Of a DNA stretch of 64,000 bases, positions 56,072-64,000 are shown piece by piece. A model generated the notes under the pieces. The model saw only the letters and a list, made by a program, of their open reading frames with translations. It ran no database searches and had not been told where the DNA came from. Each line of letters opens with the position of its first letter. Position 1 is the stretch's first letter. Made by a program: the position numbers and the translations under genes. The DNA is taken from NCBI RefSeq assembly GCF_003314995.1, contig NZ_QNRH01000004.1:186001-250000 (forward strand). The letters are read 5' to 3'. This stretch comes from Pseudochrobactrum asaccharolyticum. GTDB taxonomy: Bacteria > Pseudomonadota > Alphaproteobacteria > Rhizobiales > Rhizobiaceae.

Positions 56072-57154
56072 TCAGGCTTCGATCTCGACACGGCCAAGCG
56101 GATGCGAGCAGCAGGCGAGAATATAGCCTTCCTCAATCTCATCATCGCGGATGCCGCCATTATGATTCATTGAAGTTTCACCGCTCAGGCATTTGACCTT
56201 GCAGGTGCCGCAAACGCCAAACTCACAGGCGCTTGGAATTTTCAGGCCGCCGTTGCGCGCTGCCAGCAGCACCGTATCTGTGGGGCTGCATTGGACTTCC
56301 ATGCCTGAGAGCGTGAAAATAACGACGGGTGCTTCGGTTTCCACTTCACTTGCAGCTGCATCGGCGGCGGCAGGAACAGGGATAGCCGGTGTTTCTGAGG
56401 CTGGCTGAAAGCTCTCCTGATGATAATTATCCATATTGAAGCCATTGGCTTCCAGCATTTCACGCACCGCCCGCATAAATGGCTCGGGGCCGCAGCAAAA
56501 AACAGTGCGATCACGGAAATCAGGTGCGGAAATATCAATGACACTATGGCTGATACGCCCGTGCACGCCACTCCAGACATTGCGCGCAATGGAACGTTCA
56601 ACAACCAGCTGCAGGCGCAGATTGTCCATGCGGCTGGCAAGCAATTCCAGCTCTTTGCGGAAAATGATCTCATCCGGAGAGCGGGCGCAGTTCAGAAACA
56701 CCACGTCGCTGTCAGGTTGTGTATCATAGAGAAAGCGCGTCATCGACATCATTGGTGTGATGCCGGAACCGGCTGAAATAAAGAGATATTTTTTACCCGG
56801 ATGCGATACCAGCGAGAAATCTCCGGCGGGACCAAAGGCTTTGAGTTGCATACCCGGACGCATATTATCCAGCATCCAGCGCGTGCCGATGCTGCCGATC
56901 TGCGCTTTGATGGTGATGGAAACGGAGTAAGGGCGCGACGGTGTGGAGGACAGCGTATAGGTGCGCATGACCGGTTCCGGCGTCGACGGAATTTCAATCG
57001 TAATGAACTGACCCGGCATATAGCGGAACCAGTTATTATTCTCCGGCGTGCGGAACGAGAAGGTCATCACGTCCGGCGCTTCTTCAATCGCCGCATCACA
57101 TTCCAGAACCTGAAGCCTGTCGTTCCACGGCAGCATTTCATCAAGATATTTCAT
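56072..57154 (-). CDS. gbcB: Glycine betaine demethylase reductase subunit GbcB-like
   Basis: A 360-residue iron-sulfur flavoprotein reductase. The FAD domain has R-T-Y-T-L-S-S-T-P near residue 64, followed by a NAD domain (S-A-G-S-G-I-T-P-M-M; C-C-G-P-E-P-F-M). A C-terminal plant-type [2Fe-2S] domain carries C-E-F-G-V-C-G-T-C and the last cysteine in A-C-C. It passes electrons from NADH to the Rieske oxygenase GbcA, which demethylates glycine betaine to dimethylglycine. gbcA is upstream on the same strand with a repeat element between them. The specific substrate is inferred from the pair; other Rieske pairs look similar. Confidence 0.85.
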   Translation of the reverse strand: MKYLDEMLPWNDRLQVLECDAAIEEAPDVMTFSFRTPENNNWFRYMPGQFITIEIPSTPEPVMRTYTLSSTPSRPYSVSITIKAQIGSIGTRWMLDNMRPGMQLKAFGPAGDFSLVSHPGKKYLFISAGSGITPMMSMTRFLYDTQPDSDVVFLNCARSPDEIIFRKELELLASRMDNLRLQLVVERSIARNVWSGVHGRISHSVIDISAPDFRDRTVFCCGPEPFMRAVREMLEANGFNMDNYHQESFQPASETPAIPVPAAADAAASEVETEAPVVIFTLSGMEVQCSPTDTVLLAARNGGLKIPSACEFGVCGTCKVKCLSGETSMNHNGGIRDDEIEEGYILACCSHPLGRVEIEA

Positions 57155-57193
57155 ATGTGCTGCTCTCTGCTTGATATGGGGCTTGAATGAGTT

Positions 57194-57301
57194 CTAGAGC
57201 ATTTCACAGCCAAGTTGGATCAACTTGGCGTTGGGATAATGCGACAAACTAAAGAAACTAGAGCGAACACTGTGCTCCAACATGAACGTAAACCGCTCTA
57301 G
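57194..57301. repeat. ~108-bp dispersed palindromic repeat between gbcA and gbcB
   Basis: Begins ctagagcatttc and ends ccgctctag. It matches the element at 22031-22130 on the opposite strand over its whole length, including ATAATGCGACAAACTAAAG. The left palindrome centres on ccaagttggatcaacttgg (57210-57228), the right is gagcgaacac to ccgctc. Confidence 0.85.
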
Positions 57302-57365
57302 AGCGCACAAAGGTCATTCTAACACTCTCTATTGTAGGAGGCATTCATGCTGCATTATGTCTGGC

Positions 57366-57399
57366 AGGTTTCCGGAATGTGAGCACACTCCGGAAACCT
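57366..57399 (-). terminator. Perfect 11-bp inverted repeat after gbcA
   Basis: aggtttccgga (57366-57376) pairs with tccggaaacct (57389-57399), 12-base loop, 10 bases beyond the gbcA stop. No T-run follows, so it may stabilise the gbcA end or attenuate gbcB rather than terminate. Confidence 0.5.
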
Positions 57400-57408
57400 C
57401 TATTACGA

Positions 57409-58653
57409 TCAGGCTACGCGGCTGAGTTTCGCGACTTCGCCTTTCAGTCGCGGGGTAATGAAGTTGTCGTACCATTCGATGAATTGCATGACACCGCCTT
57501 CATGTTCCACAGAATAAGGCCCCGGCTGATAGGCCGGTGAGCGGATGCCGCGGGCATTTTCCTCCACAATCCGGCGATCCTGATCATTGGTCTCAATCCA
57601 GACATGGGTCAACTCGTCGAGATTATAATCAACGCCTTCAACCGCATCTTTATTGACCATCCATTTGGTGGTGACCATGGTTTCCTCAGCGCTGATCGGC
57701 AGCACGCGGAAGGAGATCGCGTGATCGATCATCACATGGTTCCATGTCGACGGATAGTTGAACAGCAGCATTGCGCCGATCTTGGAGGCGGTGACCTCTG
57801 AGCTCAGGCTTTTGGTCACAGCAGGCTTGCCGGACATTGTATAACTGTCGGCATCGCGCAGCAGCGGGATACGGGCGATACGGTACTGGCCGCTTTCTGC
57901 CATGTTGAATTTGGCTGGCAGGCCGGTATCTTCACAGCGCTTCCAGAGCTGGTTGGTTTCCTCATCATCCATCATACCCTGTACGCCGGTAGCGCTTGGT
58001 GCTTCAGGATAGGTGCGGCATAGTTCCGGATGGTTGGCAGCGCAGTGGTAGCATTCGCGGTTGTTTTCCCAGACCAGCTTCCAGTTGCCCTTTTCGATGA
58101 TGGTGCTTTCAAAGGCGATTTTTGCATCTTTGATCTGGTGCGGCGCGAGATAAGGTTCAACCGTTGCGCGGAATGCGTTAAAATCCGGTGCTTCATCTGC
58201 GACGCAGATATAAATGTAACCGGCGACGGTTTCGCAATGAACAGTTTTCAGACCGAAGTCTGCCGGTTTGAAATCAGGGCCGACCTGACGGGCAAACAAC
58301 AACTTGCCATCAAGATCGTAAGTCCACTGATGATAAGGGCAGACGAGACGTGCAGCAGTGCCTTTTTCAGCGGTGCAAATACGTGAACCGCGATGGCGGC
58401 AGGTATTGTGAAATGCGCGGATACTGCCATGACTATCGCGTACAACAATCACCGAATACTCGCCGATTTGCACGGTGATATAGCTGCCGGCTTTCGGCAA
58501 TTCACAATCATGACCGGCGAAAATCCATTCGCGATACCAGATATGTTCAAGATCCAGCTTGTAATAGTCGGGATCAGTATAAAATTTCTGTCCAAGACTG
58601 AAATTCGGGTCGCGCCCCAACAAGTCACTCAGCATTTGATTGCGGACGTCCAT
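57409..58653 (-). CDS. gbcA: Glycine betaine monooxygenase/demethylase alpha subunit GbcA-like
   Basis: A 414-residue Rieske non-haem iron oxygenase. The Rieske centre is C85-R-H87 and C105-P-Y-H108. The mononuclear iron site lies in W-E-N-N-R-E-C-Y-H-C-A-A-N-H-P-E-L near residues 197-213, with an aspartate later. It fits GbcA, which removes a methyl group from glycine betaine with O2 and electrons from GbcB. The two genes would normally be a tight operon; here a 254-base gap with a repeat and a hairpin lies between. Betaine use could give osmoprotectant turnover and one-carbon units. Confidence 0.87.
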   Translation of the reverse strand: MDVRNQMLSDLLGRDPNFSLGQKFYTDPDYYKLDLEHIWYREWIFAGHDCELPKAGSYITVQIGEYSVIVVRDSHGSIRAFHNTCRHRGSRICTAEKGTAARLVCPYHQWTYDLDGKLLFARQVGPDFKPADFGLKTVHCETVAGYIYICVADEAPDFNAFRATVEPYLAPHQIKDAKIAFESTIIEKGNWKLVWENNRECYHCAANHPELCRTYPEAPSATGVQGMMDDEETNQLWKRCEDTGLPAKFNMAESGQYRIARIPLLRDADSYTMSGKPAVTKSLSSEVTASKIGAMLLFNYPSTWNHVMIDHAISFRVLPISAEETMVTTKWMVNKDAVEGVDYNLDELTHVWIETNDQDRRIVEENARGIRSPAYQPGPYSVEHEGGVMQFIEWYDNFITPRLKGEVAKLSRVA

Positions 58654-58994
58654 GATATGCCTCGCATAGCGTTGTTCATCGGGGGTGCCAGACGGCTTAT
58701 TCGGGGCTTTGCTGTCGCTTTGATATAGCTTGTGAGCGACATGCCTCTGCGTCTGATCCCGTATGGGTCTGGTTTGTGTTAAGTCTCAGAATATTTCTCT
58801 CAAAACTGCTCTGATTAGGCTCATTCAAGCATTGAAAAATCATAGAGGCGCATACGAAAACGACATGGGCTTCGCATAAAGACGACACGCCAAAGCGTCG
58901 CAGAAATAATGCCTGTTCAGCCACGTGCTGCTGTGCTTTTCTGTTGCCTTGTTGAGAGCCGTATCAAACAGATTACCGGTGGAGGAAAACGCCC
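58654..58994. other. Divergent promoter region without recognised genes
   Basis: About 340 bases between gbcA and the sugar isomerase gene. No convincing open frame or terminator. A GbcR-type operator may lie here but none was identified. Confidence 0.4.
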
Positions 58995-59684
58995 ATGAAA
59001 CGCTCGGAAATTAATGAGATTATCCGCGAAAGCGACCGCTTTATCCGCTCGTTCGGGTTTGTTATGCCGCCTTTTGCCTATTGGTCGCCGGAAGAGATGC
59101 GCACGCGCGTCAAGGATGACAGCGCGGCGATCCGCAGTGCCCGTCTTGGCTGGGATATTACTGATTACGGGCAGGGGCGTTTTGATGAGCTGGGACTGTT
59201 TTTGTTTACGGTGCGTAATGGTCAGGCTGAAGATTTAAAGCGCGGCACCGGTATGCTCTATGCCGAGAAGATTATGATTTCTCGGGAAAATCAGCTGTCG
59301 CCAATGCATCGCCATGTGATGAAAGCGGAGGATATTATCAATCGCGGCGGCGCTAAGCTGGTGCTTGAGATGTTTAACTCCAAAGCGGACGGCTCAATTG
59401 ATGAAGAAAGCGATGTGGTTGTGGCTTGCGACGGGCGGATCAAATGCCTGCCAGCGGGCGGCAAACTCGCCCTTGCTCCGGGTGAGAGTGTAACTCTGAT
59501 GCCCGGCAACTGGCATGCTTTCTGGGGTGAAGGCGGAGACGTGCTGATCGGCGAGGTTTCAACCGTTAATGATGATTTGACGGATAATATCTTCCGTGAA
59601 CCGATCGGTCGTTTTTCAGACGTCGAAGATGATGTGACACCGGTTCATCTGCTGGTATCAGATTATGATAAATGGCTAGCCTGA
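58995..59684 (+). CDS. D-lyxose/D-mannose family sugar isomerase
   Basis: A 229-residue cupin-fold isomerase. The metal ligands fit Q/H residues in S-P-M-H-R-H near 104-109, E117 region (K-A-E-D-I-I), and a late histidine in G-N-W-H-A-F-W. N-terminal R-S-E-I-N-E-I-I-R-E-S is family-typical. Members interconvert D-lyxose and D-xylulose or D-mannose and D-fructose. GGTGGAGG precedes the ATG. It converges on the alpha/beta hydrolase gene, with only 7 bases between stops. No sugar transporter is adjacent, so the physiological sugar is unknown. Confidence 0.87.
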   Translation: MKRSEINEIIRESDRFIRSFGFVMPPFAYWSPEEMRTRVKDDSAAIRSARLGWDITDYGQGRFDELGLFLFTVRNGQAEDLKRGTGMLYAEKIMISRENQLSPMHRHVMKAEDIINRGGAKLVLEMFNSKADGSIDEESDVVVACDGRIKCLPAGGKLALAPGESVTLMPGNWHAFWGEGGDVLIGEVSTVNDDLTDNIFREPIGRFSDVEDDVTPVHLLVSDYDKWLA

Positions 59685-59691
59685 TGTGATA

Positions 59692-60621
59692 TCAGGCAAT
59701 TGCCTTTAAAGCCCATGTCGTAAAGTCCTGCATGAAATGCGCTTTGTCCGTTTCATGCAGGCTCTCATGGCGCATATCCGGATAAATACGGGTGGTAACA
59801 TTACTGAAACCAGCTGTTTTCAGTCTTTTTTCCAGAGCAAACAGTGATTTTCCGCCTTCGGTGGACGGGTCTTGTCCGCCACCTTGCAGATAGAGCGGTA
59901 AGTTCAATGCAATAGCTTGCTGCGGGGCTGATCCGTTGCAACGGCGCATGAAGCGGAAAACATCAAGCCACATACTAACAGACGGCGCAAAGCCGCAAAG
60001 CGGATCATTATTATAGAGTGCAACTTCTGCTGCATCATGTGACAGCCAGTCAAACTGCGTTTGATAATTCTCTATCTGCTTTGCCCATGTGCGAAATGTC
60101 ATGCTTGGCAGAAAGTTGCTCGGCACATCAGAGCCGAGAAACATCCGCTCTGCTTTAAGTAATGTGAAGGCCAGTGTCTGGTTCAGCGCATTGGCAAAGT
60201 TTGAATTGCAGATCGCAGCAGCATCGGGTTTGCAGAATCTGCCGCAAAGTGCGGCCAGTGTAATCAAGCCGCCCATGGAATGGCCAAACAGAATGAGCGG
60301 CAGACCTGCATGGCGCTCACGGATTGTCTTCTCAACGAATCCCATATCCGAAAGCGTTTTTTCGTCACCATCTCTCACTGCGAACTGGCCAAGGGGGGCG
60401 TCAGGTGCTTGTGTGTGGCCGTGGCCGCGATGATCATGGGCATAGACGTGAAAACCGTGATCCGCCAAATATCGCGCAAATAGTTGATAGCGGGCAGCAT
60501 GTTCTGCAAGACCGTGGCTGATCTGCACAATGCCCACGGCTGCTTGATTTGCGGGTTGAAAGCGCAGTGCCAGTTTCGCACCACTCGGGCTCAACAGGAT
60601 TTCAGGAACATCAAATGACAT
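59692..60621 (-). CDS. Alpha/beta hydrolase of the monoacylglycerol lipase/lysophospholipase type
   Basis: A 309-residue Hydrolase_4 protein from the ATG at 60621 (M-S-F-D-V-P), with AAGG seven bases before it; the open frame 59 codons upstream lacks coding character. The oxyanion segment is I-S-H-G-L-A-E-H, and D-H-R-G-H-G follows. The nucleophile serine is in F-G-H-S-M-G-G, with the acid near Q-D-P-S-T-E-G and a histidine in M-R-H-E-S-L-H-E. It probably cleaves lysophospholipids or monoacylglycerols in the cytosol. No export signal. Confidence 0.85.
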   Translation of the reverse strand: MSFDVPEILLSPSGAKLALRFQPANQAAVGIVQISHGLAEHAARYQLFARYLADHGFHVYAHDHRGHGHTQAPDAPLGQFAVRDGDEKTLSDMGFVEKTIRERHAGLPLILFGHSMGGLITLAALCGRFCKPDAAAICNSNFANALNQTLAFTLLKAERMFLGSDVPSNFLPSMTFRTWAKQIENYQTQFDWLSHDAAEVALYNNDPLCGFAPSVSMWLDVFRFMRRCNGSAPQQAIALNLPLYLQGGGQDPSTEGGKSLFALEKRLKTAGFSNVTTRIYPDMRHESLHETDKAHFMQDFTTWALKAIA

Positions 60622-60820
60622 TATAATACCTTGCTCCCCGCATGCAAAACTATGTGACTGATAATAATCGTTTATTGAGCCTTTAAACAGGGGAGTGCAG
60701 CTTTTCGCGCTCGCTTTAAGCGCGTTGTGGCATTGCCCCTGCGCGATATTTAGCCTAAATAGCGCATCAAAGCGAATTCCCGCATAATACGGGCTCAAAT
60801 TCTCGGAGAACAGCCACCCA

Positions 60821-62470
60821 ATGGCACGTCAATTTATTTATCATATGTCGGGTTTGAATAAAAACTACGGCACAAAGAAGATTCTCGAAAATCTGCACCT
60901 GTCATTCTATCCTGATGCAAAAATCGGTATTCTCGGCCCGAACGGCGCTGGTAAGTCGACAATTCTCAAGATTATGGCTGGTCTCGATAAAGAGTTCACC
61001 GGTGAAGCCTGGCTCGCCGATGGTGCGACCTGTGGCTATCTAGCTCAGGAACCGCATCTTGATCCGGAAAAGACAGTATTCGGCAATGTGATGGAAGGTG
61101 TGGCTGACAAACAGGCCATTCTTGACCGTTATAATGAGCTGATGATGAATTATTCTGATGAAACTGCCGACGAAGGTGCGGCACTTCAGGATATTATCGA
61201 CAGCCAGAACCTCTGGGATCTGGAAAGTCAGGTTGAAATGGCGATGGAAGCTCTGCGCTGCCCGCCAGCCGATGCTGATGTAACTACGCTTTCCGGCGGT
61301 GAGCGTCGCCGCGTTGCGCTTTGCAAGCTGTTGCTTTCCAAGCCAGACCTGCTGCTGCTCGACGAACCGACCAACCATCTGGATGCTGAAACCACTGCAT
61401 GGCTTGAAAAGCACCTGCGTGAATATAAGGGCGCTGTGCTGCTCATCACGCACGATCGCTACTTCCTTGACAATGTGACCGGCTGGATTCTCGAACTCGA
61501 TCGCGGTCGTGGTATTCCTTATGAAGGCAACTATTCTGCCTATCTGGAAGCCAAGGCCAAGCGCATGATTCAGGAAGGCCGTGAAGACGATTCCCGCCAG
61601 AAAGCTCTTGAGCGTGAACGTCAGTGGATTGCAGCAAGCCCTAAGGCGCGTCAGTCCAAGTCGAAAGCACGTATTAAAGCTTATGACAAACTGGTCGAAG
61701 CCGCTGAAAATCAGCGTCCGGGCGATGCCCAGATTCTCATTCCTGCGGGTGAGCGTCTTGGTCAGGTGGTTATCGAAGTTGAAAACCTGTCGAAATCCTT
61801 TGGCGATCGTCTGCTAATCGACAATCTGACATTCAAACTGCCTCCGGGTGGTATCGTTGGTGTGATCGGTCCGAACGGTGCCGGTAAATCGACCCTGTTC
61901 AAGATGATCACCGGTCAGGAACAGCCGGATACCGGTTCTGTCCGTATTGGTGACACAGTGAAGCTCGGTTATGTTGACCAGAGCCGTGATCACCTCGACC
62001 CGAACAAGAATGTCTGGGAAGAAATCTCCGGCGGTAACGACATTATCAAGCTCGGCAAGTTTGAAATGAACTCGCGCGCTTATTGCGGTGCGTTCAACTT
62101 CAAGGGCGGCGATCAGCAGGCCAAGGTCGGCAATCTGTCCGGCGGTCAGCGCAACCGCGTGCATCTTGCTAAGATGCTGCAAGCTGGCGGCAACGTGTTG
62201 CTCCTCGACGAACCGACCAACGATCTGGATACAGAAACATTGGCGGCGCTTGAAGATGCGCTGGAAAAATACGCTGGTTGCGCCGTTATCATCTCGCACG
62301 ATCGTATGTTCCTCGACCGTCTTGCGACACATATCCTGGCATTCGAAGGCGACAGCCATGTTGAGTGGTTCGAAGGTAACTTCGAGGACTACGAAGCTGA
62401 CAAGGTCCGTCGTCTCGGTCCTGAAAGCGTCAATCCTAAGCGGGTTACATATAAGCCGCTTACACGCTAA
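60821..62470 (+). CDS. ettA: Energy-dependent translational throttle protein EttA (ABC-F)
   Basis: A 549-residue ABC-F protein with two nucleotide-binding domains and no membrane part. Walker [10 protein letters not shown] occurs near residues 39-47 and again near 348. The signatures are L-S-G-G-E-R-R-R and L-S-G-G-Q-R-N-R, and Walker B L-L-L-D-E-P-T-N is in both. The linker with [18 protein letters not shown] is diagnostic of EttA. It binds the ribosomal E site and gates the first elongation steps by energy level. A palindromic repeat follows. Confidence 0.96.
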   Translation: MARQFIYHMSGLNKNYGTKKILENLHLSFYPDAKIGILGPNGAGKSTILKIMAGLDKEFTGEAWLADGATCGYLAQEPHLDPEKTVFGNVMEGVADKQAILDRYNELMMNYSDETADEGAALQDIIDSQNLWDLESQVEMAMEALRCPPADADVTTLSGGERRRVALCKLLLSKPDLLLLDEPTNHLDAETTAWLEKHLREYKGAVLLITHDRYFLDNVTGWILELDRGRGIPYEGNYSAYLEAKAKRMIQEGREDDSRQKALERERQWIAASPKARQSKSKARIKAYDKLVEAAENQRPGDAQILIPAGERLGQVVIEVENLSKSFGDRLLIDNLTFKLPPGGIVGVIGPNGAGKSTLFKMITGQEQPDTGSVRIGDTVKLGYVDQSRDHLDPNKNVWEEISGGNDIIKLGKFEMNSRAYCGAFNFKGGDQQAKVGNLSGGQRNRVHLAKMLQAGGNVLLLDEPTNDLDTETLAALEDALEKYAGCAVIISHDRMFLDRLATHILAFEGDSHVEWFEGNFEDYEADKVRRLGPESVNPKRVTYKPLTR

Positions 62471-62500
62471 AATTTCTGGTTCAAAAGCCGTATGCAGGGC

Positions 62501-62588
62501 TGCAAATGGCGTTTTTCTCGACTTCCGGTGCTCACGTACAAACAGTACGCTGCGCTCCGGTTCTCGAAAATCACCATTTTCGCCACTG
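62501..62588. repeat. Uninterrupted copy of the palindromic element split at 29294-29469
   Basis: tgcaaatggcgtttttctcg continues to cacgtacaaacagtacgctg and ends caccattttcgccactg. Left and right halves are an imperfect inverted repeat (ctcga-cttccggtg against gctccggttctcga). Confidence 0.85.
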
Positions 62589-62631
62589 CCTGCAATTTTT
62601 GACTACAGAAATTACCGCGAGCTGAAATGAT

Positions 62632-62661
62632 AAAAACGCTCTCCGAAAGGAGGGCGTTTTT
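62632..62661 (+). terminator. Terminator of ettA
   Basis: Stem aaaaacgc(t)ctcc/ggag(g)gcgttttt with gaaa loop, about 160 bases after the stop, beyond the repeat. Confidence 0.85.
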
Positions 62662-62741
62662 GTTTATGCGTAGGTAAATGCTTGGCAAAATGCATCGGTA
62701 CTATAGATTGTCTGTTATAGGTAAGGCAGAGGAGTATCACG

Positions 62742-63512
62742 ATGAAAGACTGGTCGGCACAGCAATATCTGAAATTTGAAGACGAACGCACAAGGCCGGT
62801 AAACGATCTTATCGCCCGTATTCCTCTGGAGAATCCTCAGGCGATTGTTGATATTGGCTGCGGGCCCGGTAACTCGACAGAAGAGCTGAAAAAACGCTGG
62901 CCACAGGCGCAATTGTCCGGTTTTGATTCATCGCCTGATATGATTGAAAAAGCGCAGGCACGGTTGCCGGATGTGTCTTTTGCTTTGAATGATGCAACGC
63001 AATACCAGCCGGATGCGGCGACTGATCTGCTGTTTTCCAATGCTGTGTTTCAGTGGGTACCCGATCATATTCAGCATTTGCAGCGCCTGTTGAAAGAGCT
63101 GAAGCAAGGTGGCGTGCTGGCCGTGCAAATGCCGGATAACTGGAATGAGCCGTCGCATCGGATGATGCGGGAAGTGGCGAAAGACAGCCGCTGGATTGAG
63201 CGCCTCAATAAAGCGTCCCGTCCGCCGATGCCGAGTGTGAATGCTTATTATGATGCATTGGCACCTTTTGCTTCCCACATTGATATCTGGCACACAATCT
63301 ATAACCACCCGCTTGATGGCCATGCGGCGATTACTGAATGGGTGAAAAGCACCGGCTTGCGGCCGTTCCTCAATCCGCTGAATGAAGAAGAACAGCAGGA
63401 TTATCTGGAGGAATATACCGAGCGTCTGGCCGAGCATTATCCTTTGACTGTTGACGGCAAGGTGCTGCTGCATTTCCCGCGTGTCTTTATCGTGGCCGTG
63501 CGAGGTGCCTAA
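62742..63512 (+). CDS. tam: Trans-aconitate 2-methyltransferase
   Basis: A 256-residue class I SAM methyltransferase. Motif I is [10 protein letters not shown] at residues 36-45. The Tam-type opening [16 protein letters not shown] is diagnostic, followed by [10 protein letters not shown] and Y-N-H-P-L-D-G. It methylates trans-aconitate, detoxifying a TCA-cycle inhibitor. The stop codon overlaps the next start (TAATG), so the MOSC gene is translationally coupled. Confidence 0.92.
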   Translation: MKDWSAQQYLKFEDERTRPVNDLIARIPLENPQAIVDIGCGPGNSTEELKKRWPQAQLSGFDSSPDMIEKAQARLPDVSFALNDATQYQPDAATDLLFSNAVFQWVPDHIQHLQRLLKELKQGGVLAVQMPDNWNEPSHRMMREVAKDSRWIERLNKASRPPMPSVNAYYDALAPFASHIDIWHTIYNHPLDGHAAITEWVKSTGLRPFLNPLNEEEQQDYLEEYTERLAEHYPLTVDGKVLLHFPRVFIVAVRGA

Positions 63513-64000
63513 TGTCTGATTTGCTAATGAGTGAGCATGGTAAGCGTTTACCGGCGCGTAAACTCGAAGGCCGTGTTCGTTCGGTTTATATTGCGGAGGG
63601 TCAGGATTTCCTGACCCGTGAAACAGATCAGCTAAACTGCGATAGTGGCGGCATTATTGGTGATTACCATCACGGACATACCCGCAAGGCTGGCGGGCGT
63701 GAGCCTTGGTATGAGCGTGGCACGCCTATTCGTAATGACCGGCAATTATCACTGGTGAGCAGGGTCGAACTGGAAAAGATTGCCACAGCAATGGGCATAG
63801 AGCATGTTGCCCCGGAATGGATTGGCGCGAATATCGTTGTAGACGATATTGCTGATTTCACACTGCTGCCTGCCGGAACTCTGTTATTTTTTGAAGGCGG
63901 TCTGACACTGAAACTGGATGGTGTGAATGCACCGTGTAAATTTTCCGGAGCCAGCATCGCGCAACATATTAACGCTGAAAATGAAGCTATTGTAGCTATG
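63512..64000 (+). CDS. MOSC domain-containing protein (truncated by window end)
   Basis: An open frame of 163 codons runs to the window edge without a stop. It begins ATG at 63512, sharing its A with the tam stop TAA. The MOSC domain shows I-R-N-D-R-Q-L-S-L-V-S, E-L-E-K-I-A-T-A-M-G-I, P-E-W-I-G-A-N-I-V, and D-G-V-N-A-P-C-K with the conserved late cysteine. MOSC proteins handle molybdenum cofactor or persulphide sulfur. Tam-MOSC coupling here may be positional only. The C-terminus is outside the window. Confidence 0.85.
   Translation, partial: MSDLLMSEHGKRLPARKLEGRVRSVYIAEGQDFLTRETDQLNCDSGGIIGDYHHGHTRKAGGREPWYERGTPIRNDRQLSLVSRVELEKIATAMGIEHVAPEWIGANIVVDDIADFTLLPAGTLLFFEGGLTLKLDGVNAPCKFSGASIAQHINAENEAIVAM

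Noticed and set aside
57347-57382. Eleven-codon micro-frame with TAGGAGG ribosome site, ending in the hairpin after gbcA
   Set aside because: On the plus strand no downstream gene could be attenuated by it; the SD match may be chance.

Overview
The window is a chromosomal segment of an alphaproteobacterium of the Brucellaceae (order Hyphomicrobiales). The support is lineage-typical content and gene order: a BA14K-family protein, an Omp25/Omp31-type outer membrane protein, petP-petR regulators, greA next to an lpcC-like LPS core glycosyltransferase, trxB beside a VtlR/LsrB-type LysR regulator, dnaG-rpoD, and gbcA/gbcB. Base composition looks more AT-rich than Brucella or Ochrobactrum, so a relative such as Pseudochrobactrum is possible. 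That genus guess is inference.

Layout. 0-7 kb: YbjN and CsaA proteins, a small secreted protein, the petP/petR/histidine kinase block, a glyoxalase II-like hydrolase, BA14K and a cold-shock protein. 7-14.7 kb: lytic transglycosylase, an N-terminally extended UvrB, an SH3 protein, a DUF900 lipoprotein hydrolase and a DMT exporter. 15-24 kb: greA-lpcC, Lrp, TrkH, trxB, LysR, an AbcR-type small RNA, aspartate aminotransferase and a second cold-shock gene. 24-40 kb is core metabolism and replication/transcription: carB, a zinc metallopeptidase, carA, yqeY, a Na/Pi cotransporter, dnaG, rpoD, HlyU and YcgN proteins.

40.3-49.7 kb is an AT-rich accessory island beginning directly after a CAU-anticodon tRNA. 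It holds surface-polysaccharide genes: a DXD glycosyltransferase, two GT25 proteins, an MsbA-like ABC exporter, a GT2 protein and an FkbM-like methyltransferase. It also holds two decayed genes. One is a heavily frameshifted copy of the DXD glycosyltransferase, hidden in an apparently empty stretch. The other is a HAD-type protein split by a short A-run plus an amber codon. From 50 kb to the end the sequence is core-like again: a small molybdopterin-fold protein, YjbR, a DapA-superfamily aldolase, an Omp25-like porin, an HI0933 flavoprotein, pncA, gbcB/gbcA (glycine betaine demethylation), a sugar isomerase, an alpha/beta hydrolase, ettA, tam and a truncated MOSC protein.

Intergenic DNA is rich in small palindromic repeats. 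One family of about 105 bp, resembling in size the Bru-RS elements of Brucella, recurs several times, and two members supply the stop codon of the adjacent gene. A second family has two copies, one of them split by about 90 bp made of two further palindromes. The most notable regulatory item is the AbcR-like sRNA between lysR and aatA. I saw no CRISPR array, prophage, transposase or integrase.
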